Shown: positions 1 to 7,643 of the stretch, one piece after another
Layout: every line of letters begins with the position of its first letter
Position numbering within the stretch: position 1 is the stretch's first letter
NCBI GenBank assembly: GCA_020345785.1
Contig: CP070771.1
Location: forward strand, 335,118-350,861
Direction: 5' to 3'
DNA length: 15,744 nucleotides
Source of the DNA: Desulfobacterales bacterium
GTDB lineage: Bacteria; Desulfobacterota; Desulfobacteria; Desulfobacterales; JAFDCJ01
Notes under the pieces: generated by a model
Told to the model about the DNA's origin: nothing
The model's database searches: none
The model's input: only the letters and a program-made list of their open reading frames with translations
Made by a program: the position numbers and the translations under genes

Positions 1-3000
1 TATTGTCTTTGGTACTTCTTTTAAACGGTAAACTTTACGCTGCACCTTTATTTCCAAACCTTCGGCCGTAATGAAGTCTTCAAGGGTGAAGTAATCCAGG
101 TAGGCATTAAAGTAGATGGGGCCGCGGCCGGCTTTTTTGAGTGTCAGGGTATGGGTTCCGGTGCGGATGTCTGCTCCTTCGAGGATGAATTTGTTGTCGA
201 ATGTGAAAAGATTTTCCGCATCGATGGCAACCGTTTTCTTCTTGATACCGTCAAAATAAATATCCAGGGTCAAATCCGGCCGATCTTCGCCGCTGGCACC
301 GAGGTATTCCGCAAAGGCTTCCACGACGACGGCCGTATCTCTGGTACTTTTCCAGTAAGTGGCGTGCTTACGGTTGTTGAGCAGATATTTGACCAGCCGT
401 GAAGCCTTTTCACTCCGCGGCTCTGTGCGGCTCAAAAGTTTAAGGTAATACCCATGGGCCTCGTATTCACTGCCGTACCAGTACCACCAATAATTACTAT
501 TGGGCAGATTCAGGTAAGCGGTCTGGTTTTCATCATCCTGCACCAGGTACTGTTCGATGTTCTGTAAAATCATGCCAAGTTTTGCCGTATCTTCAACTTT
601 GTGCAATGCCATTCCGTACATTGCCTTGGCATATACCGCCAGCTGGTTGCGGTCGCGGTAAAGGTAGTCACGCATTTGCGTTTGATCCAAATCCTCATCC
701 ACCAGCACCATGTAGACAAAGGCATCCAGATTATCGGCGTGGCGCTTGCCGTCTCTTTGTGTCGCATCCCAGCGTTGAAGCCGTTTTATTTCATTGTCCT
801 GATAGTTTTGCAGCCACCGAATGCCTTGCTCAATCAAGCCGGCCGCCACGCTAACATCGTTGGCCCGGGCAATTTGCAGTCCGTGCACCACATAAGCGGT
901 CGTGTGCGGGTAAGATTTTTCGCCATAGCCGCTGAACCAACCCCAGCCGCCGTCGGAAAGCTGCATATCGGCCAGCCGTTTGACGCCTTCCCGGACCATA
1001 TCCGCCACAGTTGCTTCATCAAAAACCGGGTTGTGGCCATAACGCAGCCATTGTTCGGCCCTTTGCCGATCATCACCGATTTCCTGGGAATTTAAATTGG
1101 TCCGCTTTGCTTTGATGGCATCTAAATCAAGCTCCATTTTCAACAGAATCTGCTGGGTGATGACGGTCGGCAGAAAACGATTTAAGGTCTGCTCGGTGCA
1201 GCCGTAAGGATAACTCGTCAAATAGGGCAGGGCATCCACCATGGCACCGGCCAGCGATGGCGAGAAACGCAGTTCCAATCTTGACTCGGCCACCCGGCGT
1301 TGGGCCGGAACGTCAAACAAAACCGATGCCTCAGATGCTTCAGGTCGAATAACGCCGCTGCGGGCAACCTGCTTGGTCATGCCGTGAACGTACACCGGGA
1401 AATTCATCTGGACGGCGTCCGACTCTTCGTCGGTCAGCGCCAGCATGCGGACAACCGCTTCGCCTTCTTTGACGACCGCCACCCGCCAATCCACCCGTTT
1501 TTCACCATCGGAATCAATAACCACGGTTTTTGTGCCGGATTCTCCATTGAGCAGCGCCAGGCAGTTCCCTTCAAATTCCAGCTTGACCCGGGCGGTTTTC
1601 TGATTCGGCAGATAATTGTGGACGTTGGCCGACAGCACCACTTCGTCGGTTTCTACAAAAAAACGCGGTGCCTGCAGACGCAGAATTAAATCTTTGCGGG
1701 TCACAACCTCGACCGATCCCTCGCCTACCTTGGTGCCGTGTCCCATGGACCACACCACGGCTTTCCAGCCGGTAAGGTTTTCCGGCATCGTAAATTCAAC
1801 TTCAGCCATACCAGCGCTGTCCGTCAGGATGGCGCCGGCCCAAAAGGCGGTGTCGGCAAATTGGGTGCGCACATCGGCTTTAACAAGATCCTCCGGGACG
1901 CCGGATCCCTTGGCCGGCTCGGCGGCGTCCGCGTCCATTTTTCCCGCGCCAACGCTTTCGGCCTCTGTTTTTTGCAGCTCGGCCGGCTCGCCGGCGGCTT
2001 TGAATTCAGCCGCTGCCGGCGCCATAACTGCTCGCGCCGACTTTTCCGCCCTGATCTCATCGCGCACGGCCCCTTCTTTATCTGCTATATCCTGCTCCAT
2101 GAGATGCCCGAACACGCCGATGCTGCGCATGGGGACTTCGTTTTTCTTTAACAGATTGTAGAACCGGCGGGCGAGGCTCGATTCGGTCTGGGGGTGATGC
2201 TGGCGCCGCCATTTCCAGAAAAAGCTGCGGATTTCAGGCACATTGGACCCACCGGATATATACTCTACGGCCCGGTCATAGACGGTCATTACGGCGGCGC
2301 CCTGAAAGGGTTCGCCGTCATAATCGGTAAGCTTGATCTTAAAGCCGGCTTTTTCGCCCGGCCGGTACGCTTTCTGAGAGGGCGTGACGGCGACGTTCAG
2401 CACCCGCTTTTCCGGCGGTACAATAATTTCACGAATCTCACTGTGCAGCCGGCCGTCATAAACCGTAAAAGCCTCCACGAAAAAGTTGGGCATGTCTTTT
2501 TGCGTCACCGAAATTTCTTCAATCGCGCTTTTGCCGGTCATATGAATGACTTTGGGCGGCAGGTAAATGCCATTGGCCGGGCGCACGAACAACACCACTG
2601 CGGCACCCGGATAATCGGTGTTGATCAGAAGCCTGACACGATCCCCCGGCGCATACTCACGGGCGTCCGGAACCAGTTCGATTTTGGCAAAGCGATATTG
2701 AGCGCCGTCATCTTCCTCACCGCGCACGGTGAAAATGTAGCCGCCTTCAATGGTGTGATCCTTGGCGTCAGTAACCTGGAAGGACAGACGATACTGTCCG
2801 GCCCGCGAAGCCTGGAGCTGAATCCGGGCCTCGCCGCGTTCATTTGTATCCAGTTTCCATTGGTCCACCAGGGTCTCCTGCGGCGCATTATCCCGGTAAG
2901 TGAGGCGCAGCAATCGCAGTAAACCCGAACCCTGAACCGGTATTTGATCCAGACTCTGGGCTTTGAAACCCGCCTGGATGGTATCCCCCACCCGATAATG

Positions 3001-5727
3001 TCCGCGGTCGACCCAGGCATAGACTTTAAACGGCCGGCGGGCCGCCAGCACCTTGCCCTGGCCGACAATCGTGCGGCGGGACTGATCGCGCACTTCGGCG
3101 CTGATGGTGTAGCGATGGTCGGTATCACCGTGGATTAATCTGGCCAGTTCGGTATCGATCTCGATGCGGACGGTGCCGTCTGCGCCGATTCGGACCTCAC
3201 CGTCAGCCACCACCTCCGGCGGTTGCTGCTGCCATGCCTGCCGCCAGCTAAAGAACGGTTTACGGCAGCCCCAGAGGCGCCAGCCGGGATACCAGGCATA
3301 ATCATAACCGTACCACCAGTATCCGGGACCGTAGAACCAATCCCAGTAAAAAGCAGGATACCAGCGGTCGTCGTGCTCGGTGCGATAAACCTTGTATTTT
3401 ACAGTGGCTTCGGTCACCGGTGAGCCGAAGTAGTAGTCGGCCCTGACGATTGCCGTAATTTTTTCGCCCAGCATCACCGGTTCGCTCGGCGCTTCCACCT
3501 TTACCTCGAATTCGGGCTTTTTATATTCTTCCACCCGGAAAGTGGCACCGCCGAAGACAGTTCCCGCACCGTGGGCGATGCGATAGACACCGAGCGGTGC
3601 ATCCGGCGCGATATCGAATTCGCCTTCCAGGCCGCCATAGTCATCGGCTCGGATGGTGTGCGAATAAACCTGTTCATTTTGAGGGTTGTAAATCACCACC
3701 CCAAAAGACTGACCGGCATATGTGGATGTATCCGCCTGATCATATTTGGCATGCCGCACCCAAAGTTTAAATCGGACTTTCTGTTTGGGGCGGTAGACGG
3801 GGCGATCGGTCATGACGAAGGTTTTGGTCTGGTTGTATTCGTGATCGTAATAGTTTGGATACCAGATACCGGAAAAGCCTGTGAACGCCAGCCGATTGTC
3901 ATCACTGAGGATTGCCAGCCATTGATAATTTTGTTGCATTTCCGAGGGGTCAAGGATGATCCGGCCATCTTTGTCGGTTCGACGTAAAAATTCCTTGTAG
4001 AGGATTTGATAGCGATTTTTGCCCTTGAGCTGCCTGGTGCGGTAGCCGAAAAATTCAACGTCAGTGCCGCCCAGCGGGTTGCCGTTGACCGCATCGGCAG
4101 CATAATACAACACCTGCTTGTCGAGGGGCTTTTTTATGAGGGCCGTGTTGCTGACCCAGACAATGATGCGGGCAGCATTGCCGCCGCGAATTTTACCGAT
4201 CAGCAAATAGGCGCCGGCCTGATCCAGGGGTTCGGGAAGATTGACGGTGACACGCCGGTCCCAGTGTCTTTCATCCGGCTCCAGTTCGATATCCCAGTCA
4301 GCTACTTTGGTGCCGATATAGCGGGTCTGATTTTCATGGACCAGACGCCAGCCGATGTCGTCGATCCTGACTTTATTCCAGTCCAAGCGCCACGGATTGG
4401 AGCGGATATAGGCTTTTACATCTTTAAGCAGTGATTTGACCCGTATGCGGTAGGCTTTAAAATTTACCAATGTGCCGTTGCGGAAACGATATTCCACGGT
4501 GGGATTGCTGCCCGCAGGCTGGGTTTCGGCGGGTTCAAATGTGCCCCAGCTTGCGGTAATTTGATCGATTTGCTGTCGGGCCTCCGATTCATTGTATTTT
4601 TTATATTGGTCCCAGAATTCGACAGCCCGGCCATATAAGCGGCGGTTTTCATATATGCGGGCCAGGCTCCTGATGGCATCGGCCGCATAGCCGCGGTCCG
4701 GCTGGCCGGCAATTTCGTTGTATAACCGGATATAATTATACTCCTCGGGCAGTTCAAACCGTTTGACACCGTCGGCCAATCGGGCCAGCGTCTCATTGTC
4801 CTCTAACGTGTGAACCTCATAAGGCCGCAATTCTTCTTGACTTGATTGCGTATCCGGCACCGATCGCGCCACGGCAAAGTACTGACGATACGCCGCCAGG
4901 GTCTGAACACCGAATTGGTGATGCAGAAAGGATGCAAAGGTATATTTTGTCTGGTTCGCAAGATCAGGATTCAACTCGGCAGCCTGGGACAGCAACCAGC
5001 GCCAGCGCTCACCGTCTGACTGTGCCGATGTAAAATCCGCCGGAATTTTGTGAAATACAGGACGGCCTTGACGGTCGACCGGCGCTCCCTGGGTTTCGGT
5101 GCCGTATTCATAGCCTTGGCCGGGTTCATAATCGGGCAGTGTTGCCAGATCGGTTAGATATTGAAGACGCCAGGCCTGGTTGTAACCGCCGTATTGAAAT
5201 ATGATGCGGGCAAATTCCAGATGTAAATTGGCAACTTCGCGGCGGTGCGGCTCGGCGGCCGCAAGTTCCAAAGCGCGGTTCATCAACTGCAGCGCTCTTA
5301 CGCGGTCACGCTGAATGGCATTTACATAGCGACCCCCGCCGCGGTGTGAACCGCGGTAAAATTCGCCGGCCACCATATATCCCCAGTGGTTATTATGACT
5401 GTAGCTTTGGGCGGCGGCCTGCAACAGGCGCCAGTTATCGAAGTGCCTTTCTATCACATCTTCGCGAAAGGCATCCAATTCATTCAGGCGATTCAGGTTT
5501 CGCAGGCAATACCAGGCCTGCATAAGATCGCTGCCGACCATTTTCGGGTCGTTGGCCGCCTCAAGACATAATTGTTGATACAACAGATAGGCATCTTTCC
5601 AATTGCCGTCTTTAAAAGCCTTAAGGGCTTCTTTGCGCAGTTGCGTATGCTCCTGCTGGGCGGTCCAGCCAAAGGAGGCCGCCCCAGCCATTATGAATAT
5701 CATGATCAGGATTTTTGTCATTTTCAT
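1..5727 (-). CDS. Alpha-2-macroglobulin family protein, thioester-containing (3' end outside window)
   Basis: The minus-strand frame is open for 1909 codons from ATG 5727 to the window edge, so the C-terminus is missing. The start has GAGGAG 7 nt upstream. Residues 1-23 form a type I signal peptide (MKMTKIL, hydrophobic core, then Ala/Gly). There is no lipobox Cys, so it is predicted as soluble periplasmic or secreted, unlike lipoprotein members. Residues 24-420 look helical and TPR-like. Macroglobulin domains follow: TDRPVYRPKQ at 640-649 marks an MG2-type domain and EEYKKPEFEV at 733-742 the next. A bait-region-type domain starts near 1010, with an Ala/Glu-rich linker at 1210-1283. The FADTAFWAG segment (from about 1290) and the downstream LTGWKAVVWSM match the A2M core. 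The thioester motif GCTEQ (Cys1510, Gln1513) opens the alpha-helical thioester domain. Known members trap proteases by bait cleavage and covalent thioester capture. No penicillin-binding protein gene is visible beside it. Family assignment is firm; the trapping role here is inferred. Confidence 0.95.
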   Translation of the reverse strand, partial: MKMTKILIMIFIMAGAASFGWTAQQEHTQLRKEALKAFKDGNWKDAYLLYQQLCLEAANDPKMVGSDLMQAWYCLRNLNRLNELDAFREDVIERHFDNWRLLQAAAQSYSHNNHWGYMVAGEFYRGSHRGGGRYVNAIQRDRVRALQLMNRALELAAAEPHRREVANLHLEFARIIFQYGGYNQAWRLQYLTDLATLPDYEPGQGYEYGTETQGAPVDRQGRPVFHKIPADFTSAQSDGERWRWLLSQAAELNPDLANQTKYTFASFLHHQFGVQTLAAYRQYFAVARSVPDTQSSQEELRPYEVHTLEDNETLARLADGVKRFELPEEYNYIRLYNEIAGQPDRGYAADAIRSLARIYENRRLYGRAVEFWDQYKKYNESEARQQIDQITASWGTFEPAETQPAGSNPTVEYRFRNGTLVNFKAYRIRVKSLLKDVKAYIRSNPWRLDWNKVRIDDIGWRLVHENQTRYIGTKVADWDIELEPDERHWDRRVTVNLPEPLDQAGAYLLIGKIRGGNAARIIVWVSNTALIKKPLDKQVLYYAADAVNGNPLGGTDVEFFGYRTRQLKGKNRYQILYKEFLRRTDKDGRIILDPSEMQQNYQWLAILSDDNRLAFTGFSGIWYPNYYDHEYNQTKTFVMTDRPVYRPKQKVRFKLWVRHAKYDQADTSTYAGQSFGVVIYNPQNEQVYSHTIRADDYGGLEGEFDIAPDAPLGVYRIAHGAGTVFGGATFRVEEYKKPEFEVKVEAPSEPVMLGEKITAIVRADYYFGSPVTEATVKYKVYRTEHDDRWYPAFYWDWFYGPGYWWYGYDYAWYPGWRLWGCRKPFFSWRQAWQQQPPEVVADGEVRIGADGTVRIEIDTELARLIHGDTDHRYTISAEVRDQSRRTIVGQGKVLAARRPFKVYAWVDRGHYRVGDTIQAGFKAQSLDQIPVQGSGLLRLLRLTYRDNAPQETLVDQWKLDTNERGEARIQLQASRAGQYRLSFQVTDAKDHTIEGGYIFTVRGEEDDGAQYRFAKIELVPDAREYAPGDRVRLLINTDYPGAAVVLFVRPANGIYLPPKVIHMTGKSAIEEISVTQKDMPNFFVEAFTVYDGRLHSEIREIIVPPEKRVLNVAVTPSQKAYRPGEKAGFKIKLTDYDGEPFQGAAVMTVYDRAVEYISGGSNVPEIRSFFWKWRRQHHPQTESSLARRFYNLLKKNEVPMRSIGVFGHLMEQDIADKEGAVRDEIRAEKSARAVMAPAAAEFKAAGEPAELQKTEAESVGAGKMDADAAEPAKGSGVPEDLVKADVRTQFADTAFWAGAILTDSAGMAEVEFTMPENLTGWKAVVWSMGHGTKVGEGSVEVVTRKDLILRLQAPRFFVETDEVVLSANVHNYLPNQKTARVKLEFEGNCLALLNGESGTKTVVIDSDGEKRVDWRVAVVKEGEAVVRMLALTDEESDAVQMNFPVYVHGMTKQVARSGVIRPEASEASVLFDVPAQRRVAESRLELRFSPSLAGAMVDALPYLTSYPYGCTEQTLNRFLPTVITQQILLKMELDLDAIKAKRTNLNSQEIGDDRQRAEQWLRYGHNPVFDEATVADMVREGVKRLADMQLSDGGWGWFSGYGEKSYPHTTAYVVHGLQIARANDVSVAAGLIEQGIRWLQNYQDNEIKRLQRWDATQRDGKRHADNLDAFVYMVLVDEDLDQTQMRDYLYRDRNQLAVYAKAMYGMALHKVEDTAKLGMILQNIEQYLVQDDENQTAYLNLPNSNYWWYWYGSEYEAHGYYLKLLSRTEPRSEKASRLVKYLLNNRKHATYWKSTRDTAVVVEAFAEYLGASGEDRPDLTLDIYFDGIKKKTVAIDAENLFTFDNKFILEGADIRTGTHTLTLKKAGRGPIYFNAYLDYFTLEDFITAEGLEIKVQRKVYRLKEVPKTI

Positions 5728-5785
5728 TCGGGGTCTCCTCAATTTTGAGAACCAAAAGCTTCCAAAAAGTTTTTCTACCTAACAG

Positions 5786-5813
5786 TTTATAAAGATAGTG
5801 GTTTGACTGTCAA
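5786..5813 (-). promoter_or_regulatory. Sigma-70-type promoter of the macroglobulin gene
   Basis: Read on the minus strand, a perfect -35 TTGACA (5813-5808) is separated by 16 nt from TATAAA (5791-5786). Transcription would begin near 5779, leaving a leader of about 50 nt before the ATG at 5727. This is assignment by consensus match only. Confidence 0.6.
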
Positions 5814-5862
5814 CAACCAGCAAAAGCTTTTACATAAGTTTTACATCATGAAAATTCCAATC

Positions 5863-5891
5863 TTGACGTTCACCTAAAATCGCGATAATCT
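5863..5891 (+). promoter_or_regulatory. Sigma-70-type promoter of the aminotransferase gene
   Basis: TTGACG (5863-5868), a 17-nt spacer, then TAATCT (5886-5891). An overlapping GATAAT at 5884-5889 could also act as the -10. Transcription would start near 5898, about 90 nt before the ATG. One arm of a 13-bp inverted repeat covers the spacer and the first base of the -10, so access to this promoter could be controlled by a DNA-binding protein. Confidence 0.5.
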
Positions 5892-5969
5892 ATTGTAATT
5901 AGGGAAAAAATTGTTACCCGAAGCGATCGGGCGGCTGTTTGCCATTGCTGAAGTCGATCGCGATTTTAG
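5874..5969. repeat. 13-bp perfect inverted repeat around the aminotransferase start region
   Basis: CTAAAATCGCGAT at 5874-5886 and its exact reverse complement ATCGCGATTTTAG at 5957-5969 lie 70 nt apart. Each arm contains the 8-bp palindrome ATCGCGAT. The left arm overlaps the promoter spacer and -10 edge; the right arm lies just upstream of the Shine-Dalgarno sequence. Because the left arm would not be transcribed from the predicted start, this looks like a pair of DNA operators rather than an RNA hairpin. A smaller dyad, CCCGA/TCGGG, lies between them at 5917-5931. Confidence 0.55.
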
Positions 5970-5986
5970 CGAGAAAGGAACCCCGT

Positions 5987-7312
5987 ATGAAAAAACCTCA
6001 AATAAAAACTTCACTGCCCGGACCGCGGGCCAAGAAACTGGTCAAGCTGGATAAAACCTATGTCTCCCCTTCTTACACCCGTGTTTATCCGCTCGTTGTG
6101 GACAAAGCTCAAGGCCTTTGGGTCCATGATGTAGACGGCAACATCTTTCTTGATTTTACCTCCGGCATTGCCGTCAACGCCACGGGACACTGCCACCCTC
6201 AGGTTGTCAAAGCGATCCGGAACCAGGCCGAGCGTTTGCTGCATATGTCCGGTACGGATTTTTACTACACCCCCCAGATCATTCTGGCAGAAAAATTGGC
6301 GTCATTGCTGCCCGGCCGAGGAGCGAAACGGGTTTATTTCGGCAATTCCGGTGCTGAAGCCGTGGAAGCTGCATTTAAGCTGGCGCGCTGGCACACCAAA
6401 CGTGAGTTGAACATTGCGTTTTTTGGTGCCTTTCATGGTCGCACCATGGGGGCGCTTTCTCTGACCGCCAGCAAAACCGTGCAGAAAAAACACTATAACC
6501 CCTTTGTGCCGGGCATCACCCATATCCCCTATGCTTATTGCTACCGCTGTGCTTACAACCTTACTTATCCCAAATGTGGTTTGTACTGTGTGCATTGGGT
6601 TGAGGATACACTTTTTCGCACGACGGTGCCGGCCGATGAAGTTGCGGCCATTTTCGTGGAGCCGATTCAGGGAGAGGGGGGGTACATTGTACCGCCGCCG
6701 GAATTTCACAAGGAACTGAAAAAGATCGCCGAAAAGTACGGTATTCTTTATGTTGCCGATGAAGTTCAGTCAGGCATGGGTCGCACCGGCAAGATGTTTG
6801 CAATGCAGCATTTCGGGGTTGCGGCGGATATTGTAGCGGTGGCCAAGGGTATTGCCTCCGGATTACCCCTGGGCGCCATGATCGCTGCGGCAAGAATCAT
6901 GAATTGGGAGGCGGGTTCCCACGCTTCAACCTTCGGCGGCAATCCTCTTTCCTGCCAGGCGGCCATGGTGACTATTGAACTGTTAGAGAATAATTTGATG
7001 AAAAACGCTATCGAGCAGGGCGATCGGCTTATAAACGGCCTCGTTGAACTGCAAAAATCCTATGAATGTATGGGCGATGTGCGCGGTAAAGGCTTGATGG
7101 TCGCGGTTGAACTGGTAAAGGATCGCATGACCAAGAAGCCGGCAACCGATTGGCGGGGCCGGATACTTAAAAAAGCATTTGAGAAGGGGTTGCTGGTGTT
7201 GGGCTGCGGTGAAAACAGCATCCGGTTCTGCCCTGCTTTAACCGTAAGTTCAGATGAGATAGATGTTTGCTTGTCCATATTTGAGGAAGCCGTCAAGGAG
7301 GTGGCGGGATGA
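5987..7312 (+). CDS. Class-III PLP-dependent aminotransferase, acetylornithine/4-aminobutyrate type, archaeal-like
   Basis: The 441-residue protein starts at ATG 5987 with AGGAA 6 nt upstream. A TTG start at 5939 is possible, but it adds 16 residues lacking family similarity and a ribosome site. Fold-type I class-III features are all present: SGIAVNATGHCHP near the N-terminus, the GAFHGRTMGALSLTAS segment, the EPIQGEGG motif, the cofactor-binding Asp258 and Gln261 in ADEVQSGMGRTGK, and PLP Schiff-base Lys287 in VAKGIASGLPLGA. The overall sequence, including YVSPSYTRVYPLVV and a four-Cys segment (C185, C188, C197, C201), closely resembles the Thermococcales group annotated as GABA or ornithine aminotransferases; some members act as amino-acid racemases. 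The exact substrate therefore cannot be read from sequence. The gene appears monocistronic, divergent from the macroglobulin gene. Family confidence is high, substrate confidence low. Confidence 0.93.
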   Translation: MKKPQIKTSLPGPRAKKLVKLDKTYVSPSYTRVYPLVVDKAQGLWVHDVDGNIFLDFTSGIAVNATGHCHPQVVKAIRNQAERLLHMSGTDFYYTPQIILAEKLASLLPGRGAKRVYFGNSGAEAVEAAFKLARWHTKRELNIAFFGAFHGRTMGALSLTASKTVQKKHYNPFVPGITHIPYAYCYRCAYNLTYPKCGLYCVHWVEDTLFRTTVPADEVAAIFVEPIQGEGGYIVPPPEFHKELKKIAEKYGILYVADEVQSGMGRTGKMFAMQHFGVAADIVAVAKGIASGLPLGAMIAAARIMNWEAGSHASTFGGNPLSCQAAMVTIELLENNLMKNAIEQGDRLINGLVELQKSYECMGDVRGKGLMVAVELVKDRMTKKPATDWRGRILKKAFEKGLLVLGCGENSIRFCPALTVSSDEIDVCLSIFEEAVKEVAG

Positions 7313-7316
7313 TTCG

Positions 7317-7410
7317 ATTGCGGATTGCGGATTTCGGATTGCAGAATTATTAGGTTGCGGGGTGCGGGTTACGGGTTGCGAGGTGCGTGTTGCGAGTTGC
7401 GGGGTACGGG
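7317..7410. repeat. Heptamer tandem arrays (ATTGCGG x4, then TTGCGGG-type x8)
   Basis: Four phased heptamers, ATTGCGG, ATTGCGG, ATTTCGG and ATTGCAG, fill 7317-7344. After a 10-nt break, eight more run from 7355 to 7410: TTGCGGG, GTGCGGG, TTACGGG, TTGCGAG, GTGCGTG, TTGCGAG, TTGCGGG, GTACGGG. The array begins 4 nt after the aminotransferase stop. The repeated G-runs on the plus strand could fold into a weak G-quadruplex. No gene is present. Confidence 0.9.
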
Positions 7411-7417
7411 TTTGAGA

Positions 7418-7507
7418 GCAGAGCGCATAGGGCAAAGCGCATAGGGTAAAACGAGCAAATCCACTCACCATGCTGTGCCGTATGCGCTATACCCTATGCT
7501 CTGTGCG
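7418..7507. repeat. 14-mer direct repeat within an imperfect 30-nt inverted repeat
   Basis: GCGCATAGGGCAAA (7423-7436) is followed directly by GCGCATAGGGTAAA (7437-7450), 13 of 14 bases identical. Facing it at about 7478-7507 is an imperfect reverse complement built from TATGCGCTATACCCTATGC. The arms are about 30 nt with a loop of about 30 nt. Lying between convergent genes, a transcript from either strand could fold here and stop or be stabilised, but there is no T-tract typical of an intrinsic terminator. Confidence 0.75.
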
Positions 7508-7516
7508 ATATGTTTT

Positions 7517-7588
7517 ATCTTCCCACCTTCTCACCTTCCCAACCTCACAACCTCACAACCTCACAGCCTCCCAGCTTCCCAGCCTTTC
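7517..7588. repeat. Octamer tandem array, nine copies
   Basis: Nine phased 8-mers with consensus A(A/G)CCTC(A/C)C fill 7517-7588. The three central copies (7541-7564) are exact AACCTCAC; outer copies such as ATCTTCCC, ACCTTCTC, AGCCTCCC and AGCCTTTC are diverged. This purine/pyrimidine-asymmetric block follows the inverted repeat without a gap of note. Confidence 0.9.
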
Positions 7589-7590
7589 TG

Positions 7591-7638
7591 CTATCAACTA
7601 TCAACGATCAAATTAACAAACTCAATCAACTCAATAAA
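7591..7638. repeat. Short arrays CTATCAA x3 and CTCAATCAA/CTCAATAAA
   Basis: CTATCAA, CTATCAA and CGATCAA fill 7591-7611 as phased heptamers. Two 9-mers, CTCAATCAA and CTCAATAAA, fill 7621-7638. The stretch ends 5 nt before the HAD phosphatase stop codon on the opposite strand. Confidence 0.75.
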
Positions 7639-7643
7639 CCCCA

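Noticed and set aside
2194..2922. Plus-strand 242-residue open frame, and others of 129-181 residues at 1300-2161 and 3571-4434
   Set aside because: They lie wholly antisense to the macroglobulin gene, whose minus-strand frame is unbroken and carries recognisable domains; they lack recognisable motifs.
5659..5727. Lipoprotein signal in the macroglobulin
   Set aside because: The first 23 residues contain no cysteine, so no lipobox can be drawn.
5939..5986. TTG start giving a 457-residue aminotransferase
   Set aside because: It has no ribosome site, whereas ATG 5987 has AGGAA at proper spacing and gives the N-terminus expected for the family.
7359..7410. Strong G-quadruplex
   Set aside because: Only three G-runs are closely spaced; the next runs are about 25 nt away, so at best it is weak. 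It is mentioned with the repeat instead.
7317..7638. CRISPR array
   Set aside because: Units are 7-14 nt with no unique spacers and no cas genes in the window.
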